The notes: generated by a model not told the origin, from the sequence alone. Shown: positions 10,847-21,374, numbered from the stretch's first letter. The stretch is 47,500 bases of DNA from Prorocentrum cordatum (GCA_963575745.1 CAUYUJ010000896.1:45001-92500), one strand, 5' to 3'. Numbers and translations are program-made.

Positions 10847-12207
10847 CTATCTGGCGCGCTCGGAGCTGGTTCTGACTTGCCCTCTCCAGCGCGCTCGGCG
10901 GGCGGACCCCTGAACTGTCTTATCTCCCACGTGTAGGATGGCGCGGTGAACAGCTTGGCAGAACTGCTGGAACTTGGTCGCCGGTGGCTTGATCTGCTCT
11001 TGGTTGGACCCGCCCGTGCTCTGCCCCCGCGCCTTGTTGGCTGCTGCGACAACCCGCTCGTCCAAAAACGGGCTGGCTGCGAAAACGTCGCGCGTGATCT
11101 GCGCCGTGTACTTCTTCACCTGGCCCTTCTCGCTGCACGCTGCCTCGCCGCGGAAGTGAGGCATCAGGTCACCCGCGCGCTGGCGCGACATCTTGTTCTT
11201 CGAAATAGCGATAGTGCCTGGGACCGCTTCGGACGGTCTCGGCGGCTCCGGTGGCGCCTGGCCCCGTGGATGGCGATCGCGGTATATGTATGTGAAGGCT
11301 GGCCAGGTCCTTCTCTCCTGTTTTGGTCTTCTCGGCATAGGCTGCCCCCGCCTCCGTTGCCTCGCCCGTCGCCACGTTATGCGGTGCCAGGTCGGAGTCC
11401 CAGACCGAGCCCGCCAGGTGCTCCGACATCTGCTCGTTGTTGCGAGCGGCCCTCTGGGGCGTCGCCACCTCGTCGCGCGCGACAGGCAGGCTTATAAGGA
11501 TGAACCAGCATGAAAGCGCGATGGGTCACAGATGAAATTGCCCACTCTAATATTTACTGTATTGTGAGATATCGTGCGGCGCCCCGTGGGTAACTGGTAA
11601 CAGAAAACTCCCTGCCGTGGTTACGCATCACCTCTGGATTCCAGGCGTGGAAGCGTCGACGAGATCTGCGGCCGCCAATGAGTGTCCCGTAGAGGTCTCC
11701 CGATCGGCCCGATCGTCTCTCTCCCCGACTATAGCGTTCGCATGTGCCGTGGCGTTCTCGATGGCTGCGCGCAACGCTTCAGAAGTCACTTCCCTGGCTG
11801 GACATGCCTGCGTTTGGACTATGCCCGAGGTACTTCATCTGGCCGAGGCGATCATTCTGTGCACGATCCATTGCGAGTCCTGGGGCATTGGGATTGGGGG
11901 GAACTGGCATTCCGTTGCCAGCTCCGCCCAATCCATTGGTATTGCTCCGACTCCACCGCCTTCAGCTTTCTGAGCGAACCCGCTGATAGCCTCGTCGACA
12001 CTCTTGCTCTACTTGGTCTCGAAAACGAAGCGCTTCTTCGGCACTTGCCTCGTGCCTGGAAGCGATATCTTGTGATTGTGAACTTGAGACCAGTCGCGTC
12101 GCTGCCAAGCTCGTTCTGGCTCCTCGGTCGTCTCGTTGCGCCTCCTTAGTGCGTGGCGTCTGCGGGCTGCTTGCAGTTCGCGCGTAGGCATGCCCCAACG
12201 GGCACAT
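10847..12207 (-). pseudogene. Frameshifted coding-like region, function unknown
   Basis: Several minus-strand stretches read like ordinary protein rather than repeat. They are about 11338-10930 (contains KNKMSRQRAGDLMPHF and KYTAQITRDVFAASPFLDER), 11468-11280 (NEQMSEHLAGSVWDSDLAPH), 11810-11620 (TSEALRAAIENATAHANAIV), 11995-11835 (DEAISGFAQKAEGG and MDWAELATECQFPP) and 12191-12009 (TEEPERAWQRRDWSQVHNHK). They lie in different frames, separated by stops and shifts, with no intron borders that I can defend. I do not recognise the family. A decayed mobile-element protein or a misassembled multi-exon gene would both fit. The next segment upstream on the same strand resembles a transposase, which favours the mobile-element reading. 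Confidence 0.3.
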
Positions 12208-12218
12208 GCAACATCATG

Positions 12219-12965
12219 CTATGACTGATGTGGGTCGGCCTCATCGAACGCCTTGCCCTTTCCATTTCCAAGTCTTTCCCGAAAGTTAGGACACTGCTTG
12301 ACCAATGTAACTCTCCCGCTGCGTATGTACTCATCTGTGTTTGACGGGTGCTCGCCTGCTGGGAAGAACTTGACCAAGCTTTCGTGAACGTGGTCTCGCG
12401 ATAAACCCCTCCCGCCTTGCAAACCACTACGTTCCCACAGTTCTCTCCAGGTAGCCTCGGGCATCTCCTCTGCAAGCCGCTCGAGCTCTTTCAAGTAGTC
12501 GAACCGCTGATGTCCACGTCTGTGCGTCCCTTTGAGAGATCCTCGATGGACCTGTGGATGATGGGAGCTCTTGTGCCCGTTCACGTGAATGTCAGTCTTC
12601 ATCAGGAAAGGCACACGTTCCTGCAAGATTGCAATGCTGCGCCTTTGGAGCCTCCTTCCAGGCAGTCGTAAAGTTTTCATTGTGGTTACTCTCTGCAGGC
12701 GCGCCGTCGGGATATTGTAATGATCGATCTTCATGCTGGCAACACGAATGTAGTACAGCGGCCCAATGCCCCAGAAGCTGCTTCCCGCGGACACGTGGCC
12801 CCCCTCGTGGGCGCAACGGATTCGCTGGAATACTGCGGTCTCCATGCCAGGGCTCTTCAAGTCAACAACGTCATCTGTTCGATAAGATTTGTTTTTGTGT
12901 CCAGTGAAGGTCTCTGCATATTCCGAAAATACAATTGAATTCTGCGCCCGAAATGACTAGGCACT
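12219..12965 (-). pseudogene. Probable Tc1/mariner-like transposase remnant
   Basis: Two minus-strand frames join across a shift near 12880. The upstream frame (12960-12873) reads VISGAEFNCIFG, CRDLHWTQKQILSNR, resembling the first catalytic block of Tc1-type DDE transposases, but with an altered acidic motif. The downstream frame (about 12886-12219, open throughout) reads WGIGPLYYIRVASMKIDHYN, like the conserved WG..S..G.GPL block, then KTDIHVNGHK, which could be the second Asp block (usually DNA..H). After that comes an acidic helix-rich part, ELERLAEEMPEATWRELWER. No clear DLNPIE-type third block is visible. The gene is broken and incomplete. Residues come from the sequence; the family call is recollection of the family pattern. 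Confidence 0.4.
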
Positions 12966-13099
12966 GGTGTCCGACTTTGCCGCCCGTCTGTGAACCACGT
13001 CATGCACTTGCCAACCGCCTCTTTCAGGATGGATGGTGTGGTTCCCTTCGGTGGCGAACAGAGACTGGAAAGAAGGCCACGGTTGTAGATCCACTACGG

Positions 13100-13380
13100 A
13101 ACTGTGGCGTTGCGATACGTCCTGCAATTCCTTTCGATCTTGGTAGGAACTGCATCTGCTGCAAGGTGCCTTTCTGCGTGGTGTTATATAGCACATCTAG
13201 TCCGCAGGGCCAGTTTGACCATCTGGAATTCCGACAACAATTTTGCACAATTGTGTGGTTGAAGAGCGTTGTCTGGACCACGTCCTCGTGCTTCATGGTC
13301 GCACGTCCCGTGCCGTTGAGCACCAATATGTCGACAGTCGGCCCAAGGAGTCGATATTTCTTCCAGCCGTGTGTAGTCTA
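13100..13380 (-). pseudogene. Coding-like fragment, possibly retroelement-derived
   Basis: A 98-codon minus-strand frame includes LVLNGTGRATMKHEDVVQTT, VLYNTTQKGTLQQMQFLPRS and RIATPQFRSG. Near 13245 another frame gives NCAKLLSEFQMVKL, which fits better between the two halves. The pattern (a G.G..T segment, then LLS..Q..K, then a V.YN segment) vaguely recalls the region before the integrase of Ty1/copia polyproteins, but no DSGA protease or zinc-knuckle motif is present. Identification is weak. Its relation to the adjacent transposase-like segment is unknown. Confidence 0.25.
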
Positions 13381-13689
13381 GGACGGACGAGGACCACGAA
13401 GACGAGGACGAGGAGGAGGAGGAGCAGGAGGAGAAGCAGGAGCCCGCCGAAGGGCAGACGGCGCTGGCCGTGGGCTGGCCATAGGCTTCTATGGTCGCTT
13501 CCCTGGGCATGCCCTCCTCTGGCTCCCCCGCAATGCATGCAGCCAGTCGGGGCGCGGTCGTCGTGGGGGCCGTTGGGCGGGGGGTCCCAAGGCCTCCTGG
13601 CGCGTGGCTGGCGCAACCAGATTCATAGTCAACTGCCGGCCTCGCGCTGCCTGCACACGCGATCGTGCACCTGCGGGAGAGCCTCCTCC

Positions 13690-13940
13690 GCCCCCTCCTC
13701 CTCCTCCTCCTCTTCGTCCTCCTCCTCCTCCCCTCCTCTTCCTCCTCCTCCTGCTCCTCCTCCTCCTCCTTCTCCTCCTCCTCTTCCTCCTTCTCCTCCT
13801 CCTCCTCCTCTCCTCCTCCTCCTCCTCCTCCTCCTCCTCCTCCTCCTCCGCCTCCTCCTCCTCCTCCTCCTCCTCCTCCTCCTCCTCCTCCTCCTCCTCC
13901 TCCTCCTCCTCCTCCTCCTCCTCCCCTCCTCCTCCTCCTC

Positions 13941-13973
<33 letters not shown>

Positions 13974-13975
13974 TC
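13690..13975. repeat. Long (CCT)n microsatellite
   Basis: About 285 bp of CTC triplets, the longest nearly pure array in the window, ending in C-rich tracts to about 14010. Every frame on both strands is open, which creates false proteins. Bases 13385-13445 just upstream hold a short GAG-rich tract, and a (TC)n stretch lies at 14158-14175. Confidence 0.96.
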
Positions 13976-14221
13976 CCCCCCCCCTCCCCCCCCCCATCCC
14001 TCCTCCTCCCCCATGCAGGAGGAGGGCCTCCCCAGGCGGAGGCGTCACGCGGGAGCTTTGGGCGGCCCGAGCCTGCCGGGCCTCCCGCTGGATGTCGGCT
14101 CCGTAGCGGACCTGGTCGATCAGCCACTCCACCCACCTCGCAGCGGCCAGAACGATATCTCTCTCTCTCTCTCTATTGTGTTTATCTCTCCCCAGAGATC
14201 CAACGCTTTGAAAAATCAGCA

Positions 14222-14366
14222 CGAAGGTTTTTCGAAGTGTTCGGCATCTAGGGGCCCTCGCCGGGCCCCAGGACCGTCAACCAACGACTCAAGATGAAAA
14301 ACCGGTCCCGGGGAATGGGTCGAGACTTCTGGGAAAGCCCGTGTTGAAAAAATCACGACATCGGAT
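14222..14366 (+). repeat. Family E dispersed repeat, copy 1
   Basis: Contains GGGGCCCTCGCCGGGCCCC, AGGACCGTCAACCAACGACTC, GAATGGGTCGAGACTTCTGG and a GTTGAAAAAATCACGACATC tail. The order matches copies at 17.1 kb and 32.8 kb. Confidence 0.75.
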
Positions 14367-14401
14367 CAGGGTTTGGGGCTCTTCTGTGCCCGATGATCTC
14401 G

Positions 14402-14600
14402 AGCCCTCCTAAATGGAGTCCCCGAGTAGATGGGGTCGCAGGATCGCGCCGCATTGCCGATGCCTCGCAGATGCATCGTCAACGCATGGCCGACGCATCA
14501 GCGACGTGAGCGATGCATCGGCACCGTCTGCGAGGAGAAAATCGGGCTCCACATCGAGCCGTGTCGGCGATGAATCGGCGATGAGGCGCGATGATCCGCC
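14402..14600. mobile_element. MITE B, copy 2 (right end eroded)
   Basis: The left inverted end (GAGTAGATGGGGTCGCAGGA, TCGCGCCGCAT), the palindromic ATCGGCGATG core and the CATCGAGCCGTGTCGGCGATG motif are present. The right end breaks down after GGCGCGATGATCC. Confidence 0.65.
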
Positions 14601-14805
14601 CCAACCGTGGCGCCCCCCGCGGCGACCTCTCGCGGGCGGCCTGCGCGCGGCATTTACGCGCAGGCGGCCCGCTCTTTGCCTGCGCAGCTCACGTTGCCGC
14701 CGCCGGGAACTTCGGCCGCCACCCTCGAGCTGCTGGAGCCGGAGCTCCAGGGGAAACGCGCGCCGGCGGGGACGCAACCGGGCCGGGCCTGGCCCAAATC
14801 ATTGG

Positions 14806-14977
14806 ATGCCAGATGTTTCGGGCACCGACCGGTCGAGACCGATCGTCACTTCGAATCGGTCGCGAACGATTGGTCGTGACCGGTTTTCAAGCGGGTACGG
14901 GTCGCGACCGATGCGGGAATTTGCAACAAAATCGGCGGCGACCGATCTCGTCAGTCGCGGCCAGAAAAATCTGGCAT
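14806..14977. mobile_element. MITE C, inverted-repeat element
   Basis: The left end ATGCCAGATGTTTCGGGCACC and right end (reverse complement ATGCCAGATTTTTCTGGCC) pair over roughly 40 bp, continuing through GACCGATCG-like motifs. The core repeats palindromic CGRTCGCGACCGAT units. The element is about 172 bp, non-coding, and seen once here. Confidence 0.65.
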
Positions 14978-15167
14978 CACATATTGGAGGCGCGCACACA
15001 GGGGTGGAGGGAGGGGGGGTAGCCGTATAAGACGGCGGCGCGCTTCGTTGAAGGCAGGGGCCTCCTCAGAAGGGCCTGGACGCTTGCAAGAAGGCTCCAG
15101 AAGCAGCGGGGGGGACTCCAAGAAGACCCCCTGCCTTCTTGGAGGCTCCCCCGCCTTCTGGGAACCC

Positions 15168-15226
15168 AGGAAATCGGGCTCCGCATCGAGCCGCATCGGC
15201 GATGCGTCGGGGATGCCGCGCGATCC
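15168..15226. mobile_element. MITE B fragment (right half)
   Basis: AAATCGGGCTCCGCATCGAG, then CCGCATCGGCGATGCGTCGG and GCGCGATCCTCC, match the right half of the full copy at 16.5 kb. The left half is absent. Confidence 0.65.
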
Positions 15227-15229
15227 TCC

Positions 15230-16060
15230 CCCCCCCCCCGCTGCTCGGATCCCCGGCGAGAGAAAAACCCTCCCGCCGCGAGCTTGGCGCATGCCCCGAG
15301 GGGGTGTCTGGGGAGGCCGCCCCCCTCGCCGCGCCCAGTCATTGCCCCCCCTCGTGAGTGCGGATGCCACCACTGCCGAACGAAAGCAGCCGCGCCCAGA
15401 CGGCGCACTGGCAAGCCAAAAAACAACACGTGCGATCGGGGAAAATGCAGGCCAGGAGCGTGCAAGCGCTCGGGCATCGCCGTGCCTCGGATGGCAATGC
15501 ACAGGCATGCCGGTGCAGCGCGATGGGTGGACGGCAAAGCACCGGCCAGGGGGGGGAGGGGAAAGGAGGGGGGGAGGGAGGAGAGAGGAGGGGGGGCGAG
15601 GACGAGCGCGTTCCACGACTCGCAAAGTGACCACTCGCAAATGGCCTGGATCCGCCCGGGGGGGATCTTCGAGAAATGACATCGAAGCAGACCTGATTTT
15701 GTCTCGGACGTTTGCGAGTATAGGCACTCTGCGAGTTGTGGAGCGCGCTCGGTGAACAGAGGTGGGGCAGCAGCAAAGGTAGGGTTGGAGGGAACATCGC
15801 TCGGGACGGCCCCTGGAAGAAGGGAGCGCGCTCAACGGGAGCATCTGGCTGGGCCCGTCCCCCAGCCCAACCTTGGGATAACCCTCCCTCTACGAACCTC
15901 CGACACCGGGGCTCTCCAGGGAGGGCCGGAGAAGCCAGAGAGGGGGCCCCCCCGCCGCCCGCGCCGCCCCCGGGCCACCCGCGCGGTGGACACCCGGACC
16001 TATATGGCCGAAGAAGCGGGCGCGGTCCGCCCCAGCAGCCCCCTCGGGATTAGATGTGAG
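15230..16060. other. GC-rich sequence, no supported gene
   Basis: Contains G-rich stretches at 15545-15600. Open frames on both strands lack recognised domains and have Arg/Pro-biased composition. Confidence 0.4.
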
Positions 16061-16070
16061 GCGGGGTTTT

Positions 16071-16121
16071 ATCCGTATCCACCGCCTGGGAACTAACGTC
16101 CTGGTGCCCCAGAGGACAGTG

Positions 16122-16165
<44 letters not shown>

Positions 16166-16389
16166 TAGTCCCCAAACGTGGTGGTGACAACACCTGGCGG
16201 TGAGTCTCGGGCGATTTGGTGTCACCACCCGGTTTGGGGACTCGTGCGGTTTTCCGAGGATGTCCCGGACACTGGTGGTTCCAGGAGTCACAAAACCCGG
16301 TGGTGACCCCGCGTCCCCAAACCCAGCGGTGACCTCTGTGGGGATTCCAGGTCGCCACCTGGTATCTCACCACCCGGTTTGGGGGTTCC

Positions 16390-16427
<38 letters not shown>

Positions 16428-16473
16428 TTATATTGGCCCCCGAGGACCCGAATATATCCATATCCACCGCCTG
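16071..16473. repeat. Inverted-repeat element bounded by (TA)n and short direct repeats
   Basis: An approximately 230-bp block (16164-16391) starts with CCCCAAACGTGGTGGTGAC and ends with the inverted form CACCACCCGGTTTGGGGG. It is bounded by (TA)n at 16122-16163 and 16391-16423. Outside these lie near-identical direct copies ATCCGTATCCACCGCCTG (16071-16088) and ATCCATATCCACCGCCTG (16456-16473). Inside, GGTTTGGGGA/TCCCCAAACC motifs recur. Confidence 0.65.
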
Positions 16474-16528
16474 TGGCACGCGAATATTGATTCTCCAGGT
16501 GGTGGTTATGGATGTATTCCCGCCTCGG

Positions 16529-16790
16529 AATTAGAGGCCTCCTAGATGGGGTCCTAGTAGATGGGGTCGGAGGATCGCGCCACATCGCCGATACATCGGC
16601 GACGCATCGGCGATGCATCGGCCATGCGTCGGCCATGTACCGGCGATGTATCGTCGACATGGTCGATGCATCGGCAACGTTGACGTGAAGCAAGTCGGGC
16701 TCCGCATCGAGCCGCATCGCTGATGCATCGGCGATGCGGCGCGATCCTCCGACACCATCTACTCCGACCTCATCTCGGAGGCCCAGAGGG
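16529..16790. mobile_element. MITE B, copy 3 (most intact)
   Basis: Both ends are well preserved. The left is GGCCTCCTAGATGGGGTCC followed by TAGTAGATGGGGTCGGAGGA. The right is its inverse, ending CCGACCTCATCTCGGAGGCC. The core contains at least eight ATCGGCGATGC-type units with ATCGGCCATG variants, then GACGTGAAGC and the conserved GGCTCCGCATCGAGCCGC. Confidence 0.85.
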
Positions 16791-16799
16791 ATGCAGCCT

Positions 16800-17610
16800 G
16801 GCTGCTGAAATACGAAAAAGCAAAATAAGGAACGAAGCCCCCTTCGTGGCACCAGAAGCTTAAAACTGACCCAGACCTCCCCTCGCGTCGTGGAAGAAGA
16901 TCACGGTGCGAAGCTTTTCTCGAATTTCGGACTCCGCGGAGGCCCGCTCCGGGCCCCAGGACCGTCAACAAAAACGTCTCAGGATGAACAACCGGTTCTT
17001 GGGAAGAGGTCTGGCTGCTGAAATCCCAGGTCTACTCGCGTCGTGAAAAATCAAGGCGGGAGTTGTTTTTGCAATTTTTTCAACCTTTGGGTGGCCCTCG
17101 CCGGGCCCCAGGAGGCCGTCAACAAACGACTCACAGGGCGAACAACGGGTCCCAGGGAAGGGGTCCAGACCTCTGGGGGTCGGCGCTGTGAAAAAATCGC
17201 GACGTCGGGGGTCTGGGAATACGAGAGCGCAAAGGAATGAACGAGGCCCCTGTTTGGCACCAGCGGAGCCTGGGTGCACGAGGAGGGCTAGAGGCACAGC
17301 CACGGAGTGACCTTCAGGAACAACGAGACCCTTTCGGAACCCAAAGCGGATGGTGTTCCAGCGTCTTGGCTGCGGCTGGGCTCGGCCGAAGCACCTGGAT
17401 ATAAGCAGCTGATGTGCATCGGGCACACGCGGACATGGATCCCGGGCGTGATCGCGTCGTGGCAAAACAAAAAAAACTCGCGTCGTCTCCGGCCTCTGGG
17501 AGCCTTGGCCAGGCCCTAGGGCCGGCCACAAAAGACTCAAGATGAGGAACCGGCCCCGTGGCCCTGGGGGAAGAGTCGGGACTTCTGGGGGATCCGTATA
17601 CCACATCAAA
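16800..17610 (+). repeat. Family E, three to four degenerate tandem copies
   Basis: Cores with CCGGGCCCCAGGACCGTC or close variants lie near 16948, 17102 and, weaker, 17510. Each is followed by GACTCA.GATGAACAACCGG-like sequence and CTTCTGGGGG motifs. GTGAAAAAATCGCGACGTCG follows at 17190. Linkers such as GGCACCAG(A/C) recur at 16850 and 17258. No coding frame crosses the copies intact. Confidence 0.65.
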
Positions 17611-17619
17611 ACATTGCAT

Positions 17620-18050
17620 GGGGAGCGCGTTCTTATTCCGCGTTTCGACATTGGGCGGAAGGGGGTGGAGGAGGCGGGAGCTCCAGACCTCTGCTTAGAC
17701 AGTTGGCAAAAGCGCGCCCTATGGGGGAGACTCCACCTGCTCGAAACAGGCGCCAAAAACAGCCAAGATCTACACCAGGAGGGTGGAGATAGGGGGGGGG
17801 GGGGGGCGAGGGTCCGCGCCGATCGGCAAAACAAGGAATACAAGGAATAAGAACACGATCACACGTCTGGGGTTCGGGATCTGTGGCTCTGGAGCGTTGG
17901 TGCCCGATCCACGCCTCGGGGAAGGCGCGCCCCGCGCACCTGGGGCCTGTGACCCGCCCGGCGTGGCGACGGAGCGCGCCGACGTTGTGTGTGGGAGCGG
18001 GGCCCGTGGCTAAGCCGCGCGCCCAGATCCGTGTGTTCGGTTCCTCCAGA
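17620..18050. other. No recognisable gene
   Basis: Mixed GC-rich sequence with a G homopolymer near 17795. Open frames are short. Confidence 0.4.
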
Positions 18051-18056
18051 TGCGGT

Positions 18057-18117
18057 CTCCTCCTCCTCCTCCTCCTCCTCCTCCTCCTCCTCCTCCTCCT
18101 CCTCCTCCTCCTCCTCT
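18057..18117. repeat. (CCT)n microsatellite
   Basis: About 60 bp of pure CTC triplets. The following 18120-18700 region has no recognised gene; a short (GT)n lies near 18381. Confidence 0.95.
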
Positions 18118-18721
18118 ATCCGATGTTCATTGGGAACGCTCGTCTCGGGGATTGCTGGGGAGGCGCCCCTGGCCCGACTTCCCCCCAAAGCCTGTCGCTC
18201 CATTCGGAAGCCCCTGGGCCCCTCTGGGCCTCGCGATGGGGTGCTCTCGGAGGCCGTGGGGACCTCCATGGAAACCCCCAGGCGGCACCTTGGGCCAGGG
18301 GCACCTCTAGCTGCCCACCTACCAGACCACCCCAACCCAACCCGAAAACCCGAATTTCGAGTTGGGGGGGCACGGGCTTCATGTGTGTGTGTGTTTCTCC
18401 ATGTTCCCCGACCCCTCCAAGCTGGAAATGGAGGGCAAATCGGGGCCTTCGGGTTGGGTTGGGGTGATCTGATAGGCGGTAACTAGCAGCCTAAGAACAA
18501 TACACGGCGCAGCATCTCTCACCACTCAGGGGTGCAGCTAGGCCGGCAGGCTGAATCAGTCCGAATCTGGTGAGCACCTGTGGGACTGTGGGACGTCCCA
18601 CTCCCCGCCTAAGATGCGATGTCCTCCCCCTTCCTCCCCATCCCTCTGCGCCCCTCACTAGCCCGTTTTCTGAAACAAACAAAAAACAATATTCGCTATA
18701 ACGCCCGTCACGTTCCCCCCC

Positions 18722-18827
18722 CCGGTCGCGTCACGATTCGTGCCGGCGCGGTGTAGGAATTGGCCATTCCTGAACATTGAGCATTTCCATGCGGCGCGGG
18801 CGCTGCCGCGAATCGTGACGTGACCGG
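18722..18827. repeat. Short inverted repeat
   Basis: The left arm CCGGTCGCGTCACGATTCG (18722) pairs with the right arm CGAATCGTGACGTGACCGG (ending 18827). The arms extend inward through GCCGGCGC/GCGGGCGC, with a loop of about 46 bp. It could be a small foldback element or a transcript hairpin; only one copy was seen. Confidence 0.65.
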
Positions 18828-18829
18828 CC

Positions 18830-20070
18830 CCTCCCCCCCTCCACCTCCCCGCGGTCACGCCCGTGATCGCCAGAAGGTAAAAGACGGTCTCGAGTCTCCT
18901 CACCTTCGTGCCCAAAGGGTCGCTGGCCTTCTGATAGGACGAAGGCCGAATCGAGACATATTCGGACCGATATGGATCGGAAATCTCTGGAAATCGGCGG
19001 GCTTGGAGGACGTATCGGGCGCCGCAGCCGTTTGAGAGCGGTCCGGAACGCTCTGGAAGGGATTTATCTCGATGCTGGGCCCGTCCGATCGGAGCCTGCA
19101 GCTCTCGTGACCAGAGCCAGAAAGCCGTCGCCACAGATCCGTTCGCCGCAACGAATAGAGAACCTGACAGCAGGCCCTCGAGGAGAGCGAGGGCCCCCCC
19201 CCCCCCACCCCCGACCGCCTGCGCGCCGTCGCGTCGCGGCCGACGATATACCTCCGCAGCCCGTCCAGCCACGAGCCGACGCCGCGCTGGACCTCCGGCG
19301 CGGCGAGCGCGTCCTCGGCCCGAGGCGCGCCCCCCCGCCGCCCTCGCGGCGCAGGCGTGCGCGCCGCCAGGAACGTGCCTAGATCTACTGCCGCGGGGGG
19401 CCGCGTCCCGTCCCTGATGGCCTCGCGTGGGCAACCAGGGAGGGCCCCCCAAACCCCCTGGGAGGGACAGGGGATCTGTTCTGCAGAACTATCGCACCAA
19501 ACCGCCCAGGTCTAGTACCCCGAATGCAGAGACGGGGACCTCAATGAGGCCACGTCCTTCACTGTGTCACTGGGGTCAGGGGTCCTCCCGTTCCCGATTC
19601 CCTCGTGGCCGGAAGCGGGCCTCACCGAGGCCGGACTCCAGAAGAACGGGCCGCCAGGCTCCGTCTCGAGATGCCGCGGAGGTCTGGCCCCCTCCCCCGT
19701 CTGCAGCACCGGCCTCTTTGGACCTGCTCTGCAGGGCGCGGTCTGACCAGGAGTTCGGGGCGGCTCCAGACGAGCAGCCTCCTGGGGGCGCAGACAGCCG
19801 TGAAGCACACCCTCGAGCATCGCCACTCGAACCTGGGCGGCTTCGACCCCCCCCCCTCTCGATGAGAACCCGTCTTGGCAGCGAGGACGATCAGGCTTCG
19901 GGCTGAAGGGATACAGCCCCCCTCCTGGCAGTCCCGCCCCCCGAATGGTCCCAGCTGGCCTCAACGGGCCCCGCGAGTAGTCTGGGGTGGTCTCGAAATG
20001 CTGCAACTTGTTTGCCACGTCCGATGTCGGGGGCCTGTGCACAATCCGAAGCCTTCCCAGGCGACGAGCC
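18830..20070. other. GC-rich sequence, no supported gene
   Basis: A long minus-strand frame (20507-19512) crosses a MITE A fragment and a family E copy, so it cannot be one real gene. Around 19010-19060, GGGCGCCGCAGCCG and GGTCCGGAACGCTCTGG resemble the palindrome region at 30.7 kb. Confidence 0.45.
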
Positions 20071-20072
20071 TC

Positions 20073-20190
20073 AGGTCGGGCATGTCCTCCTACTGGCGGA
20101 TTTCGGAAGAAACATAAAAAGTTGCCAACAAATGTCCACACATGGTCAAACAATAATCGACTAATCGTAACAAGACGATTTCTTGATGTC
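20073..20190. mobile_element. MITE A, truncated copy
   Basis: The left end AGGTCGGGCATGTCCTCCTA followed by CTGGCGGATTTCGGAAGAAAC matches the other MITE A copies, as does the TGGTCAAACAATAATCGAC interior. The right inverted end is missing. Confidence 0.7.
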
Positions 20191-20239
20191 TGCATTCCCA
20201 GAGATCCGATGATGTGATTGTTCCGATGCGGTGTCTCCG

Positions 20240-20350
20240 GCAATCTCGACCCATTCCCCAGGACCAGTTTTTCAGCCTGAGCCGTGCTTTGACGGTCCCT
20301 GGGCCCGGCGCGGGCCCCTATAGAGGCCGAAAGCTGCGCAAAACCTCCGT
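20240..20350 (-). repeat. Family E dispersed repeat, reverse orientation
   Basis: CTCGACCCATTCCCCAGGACC, AGCCTGAGCC and TTTGACGGTCCCTGGGCCC are the reverse complement of the family E core. The downstream part of the consensus is diverged. Bases 20350-20930 contain no recognised gene. Confidence 0.65.
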
Positions 20351-20929
20351 CTTGTTTTTGTTCAATGCGTTGGACCTCTGGCTGTTCCTCCTGTGCAAAG
20401 GAGATGCCCGACTCAGGAGGAGCCCTCACGCGCCCCCCGGGGAGGCTCCCGCGGGGCCCTTCACGGCCTCGAGGCCCCCGCCCCCCGGAGGCCCCCGCCC
20501 TCTCCACGGTCGACCGCCCCGAGGCTCCGGGGCCACGGCCCTCCGCGGCCGAGAGCCGCAGGAGCGGAGGGCACGCGCACGACGGGCTGCAGCGGGGGGG
20601 GAACGAAGGGGGGCAGTGGCAGAGCCAGACGAGCCAGAAAAAGAACCCTGAAACATGATCTCAACATGGTACAACCAGGAGCATACTAAAACAAGAGCAT
20701 CATGCGACTGGTGATGGCAAATCCGGATGAGCAAGAAGGAGGAATTAGAAATATAATACCAAAATCGTACGACTGGGAATGGCAACCTTCGTGATAGCAT
20801 GACGAATCAGAACGGAAACACAAATAATCGGAATCCTGATCCGAAACATGACCAGAAGAAGCGAAGAGGACGAGAGAAGATGCGGAAACCTGGGGAGGAA
20901 GGAGGAGAATGGACGAGAACAGGAAGAAG

Positions 20930-21370
20930 AGGAAGAGGAAAAGGAGGAGGAAAAGGAGGAGGAGGAGGAGGAGGAGGAGGAGGAAGAAGAGCCCTCCTGC
21001 ACGGCCCGGCCGGTCTCCGTGCCCTCGAACTCCGCCCGCAAGAAGATCAGCCCGTCCGGCGGCGCCCGCGGCGTCGCGCAGCGGACCCGGCGGTCCAGCG
21101 CGGCCGGGAGGAACGCCAAGGGGACGAGGCCCTGCGCGACCTCTCCGGCGAAGGAGGGCGGACGGGAGGGAGGGAGGGAGGAAGGGGACGAGGGAGAAGG
21201 GGAGGGGAAGGTGTTGGAGGCTTGCGGGAGGAGAGGGACGAGGGAGAGGGGGAGGGGAAGAGGTGGGAGGGAGGGAGGGAGGGAGGGCACGAGGGGGAAA
21301 GGGGAGGGGAAGGGGCGGGAGGGAGGGATGGAGGGCACGAGGGGGAAACAGGGAGGGGAAGGGGTGGCAA
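20930..21370. repeat. Purine-rich (GGA)n and GGGAGGGA tracts
   Basis: GGA triplets at about 20940-20990 and GGGAGGGAGGGA-type tracts at 21160-21365, separated by a GC-rich segment. They sit on the purine-strand side of the following family D copy. Confidence 0.85.
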
Positions 21371-21374
21371 AGCA

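Noticed and set aside
19512-20507. 331-codon minus-strand open frame
   Set aside because: It runs through a truncated MITE A and a reversed family E copy, so it cannot be a single conserved protein. No domain is recognised.
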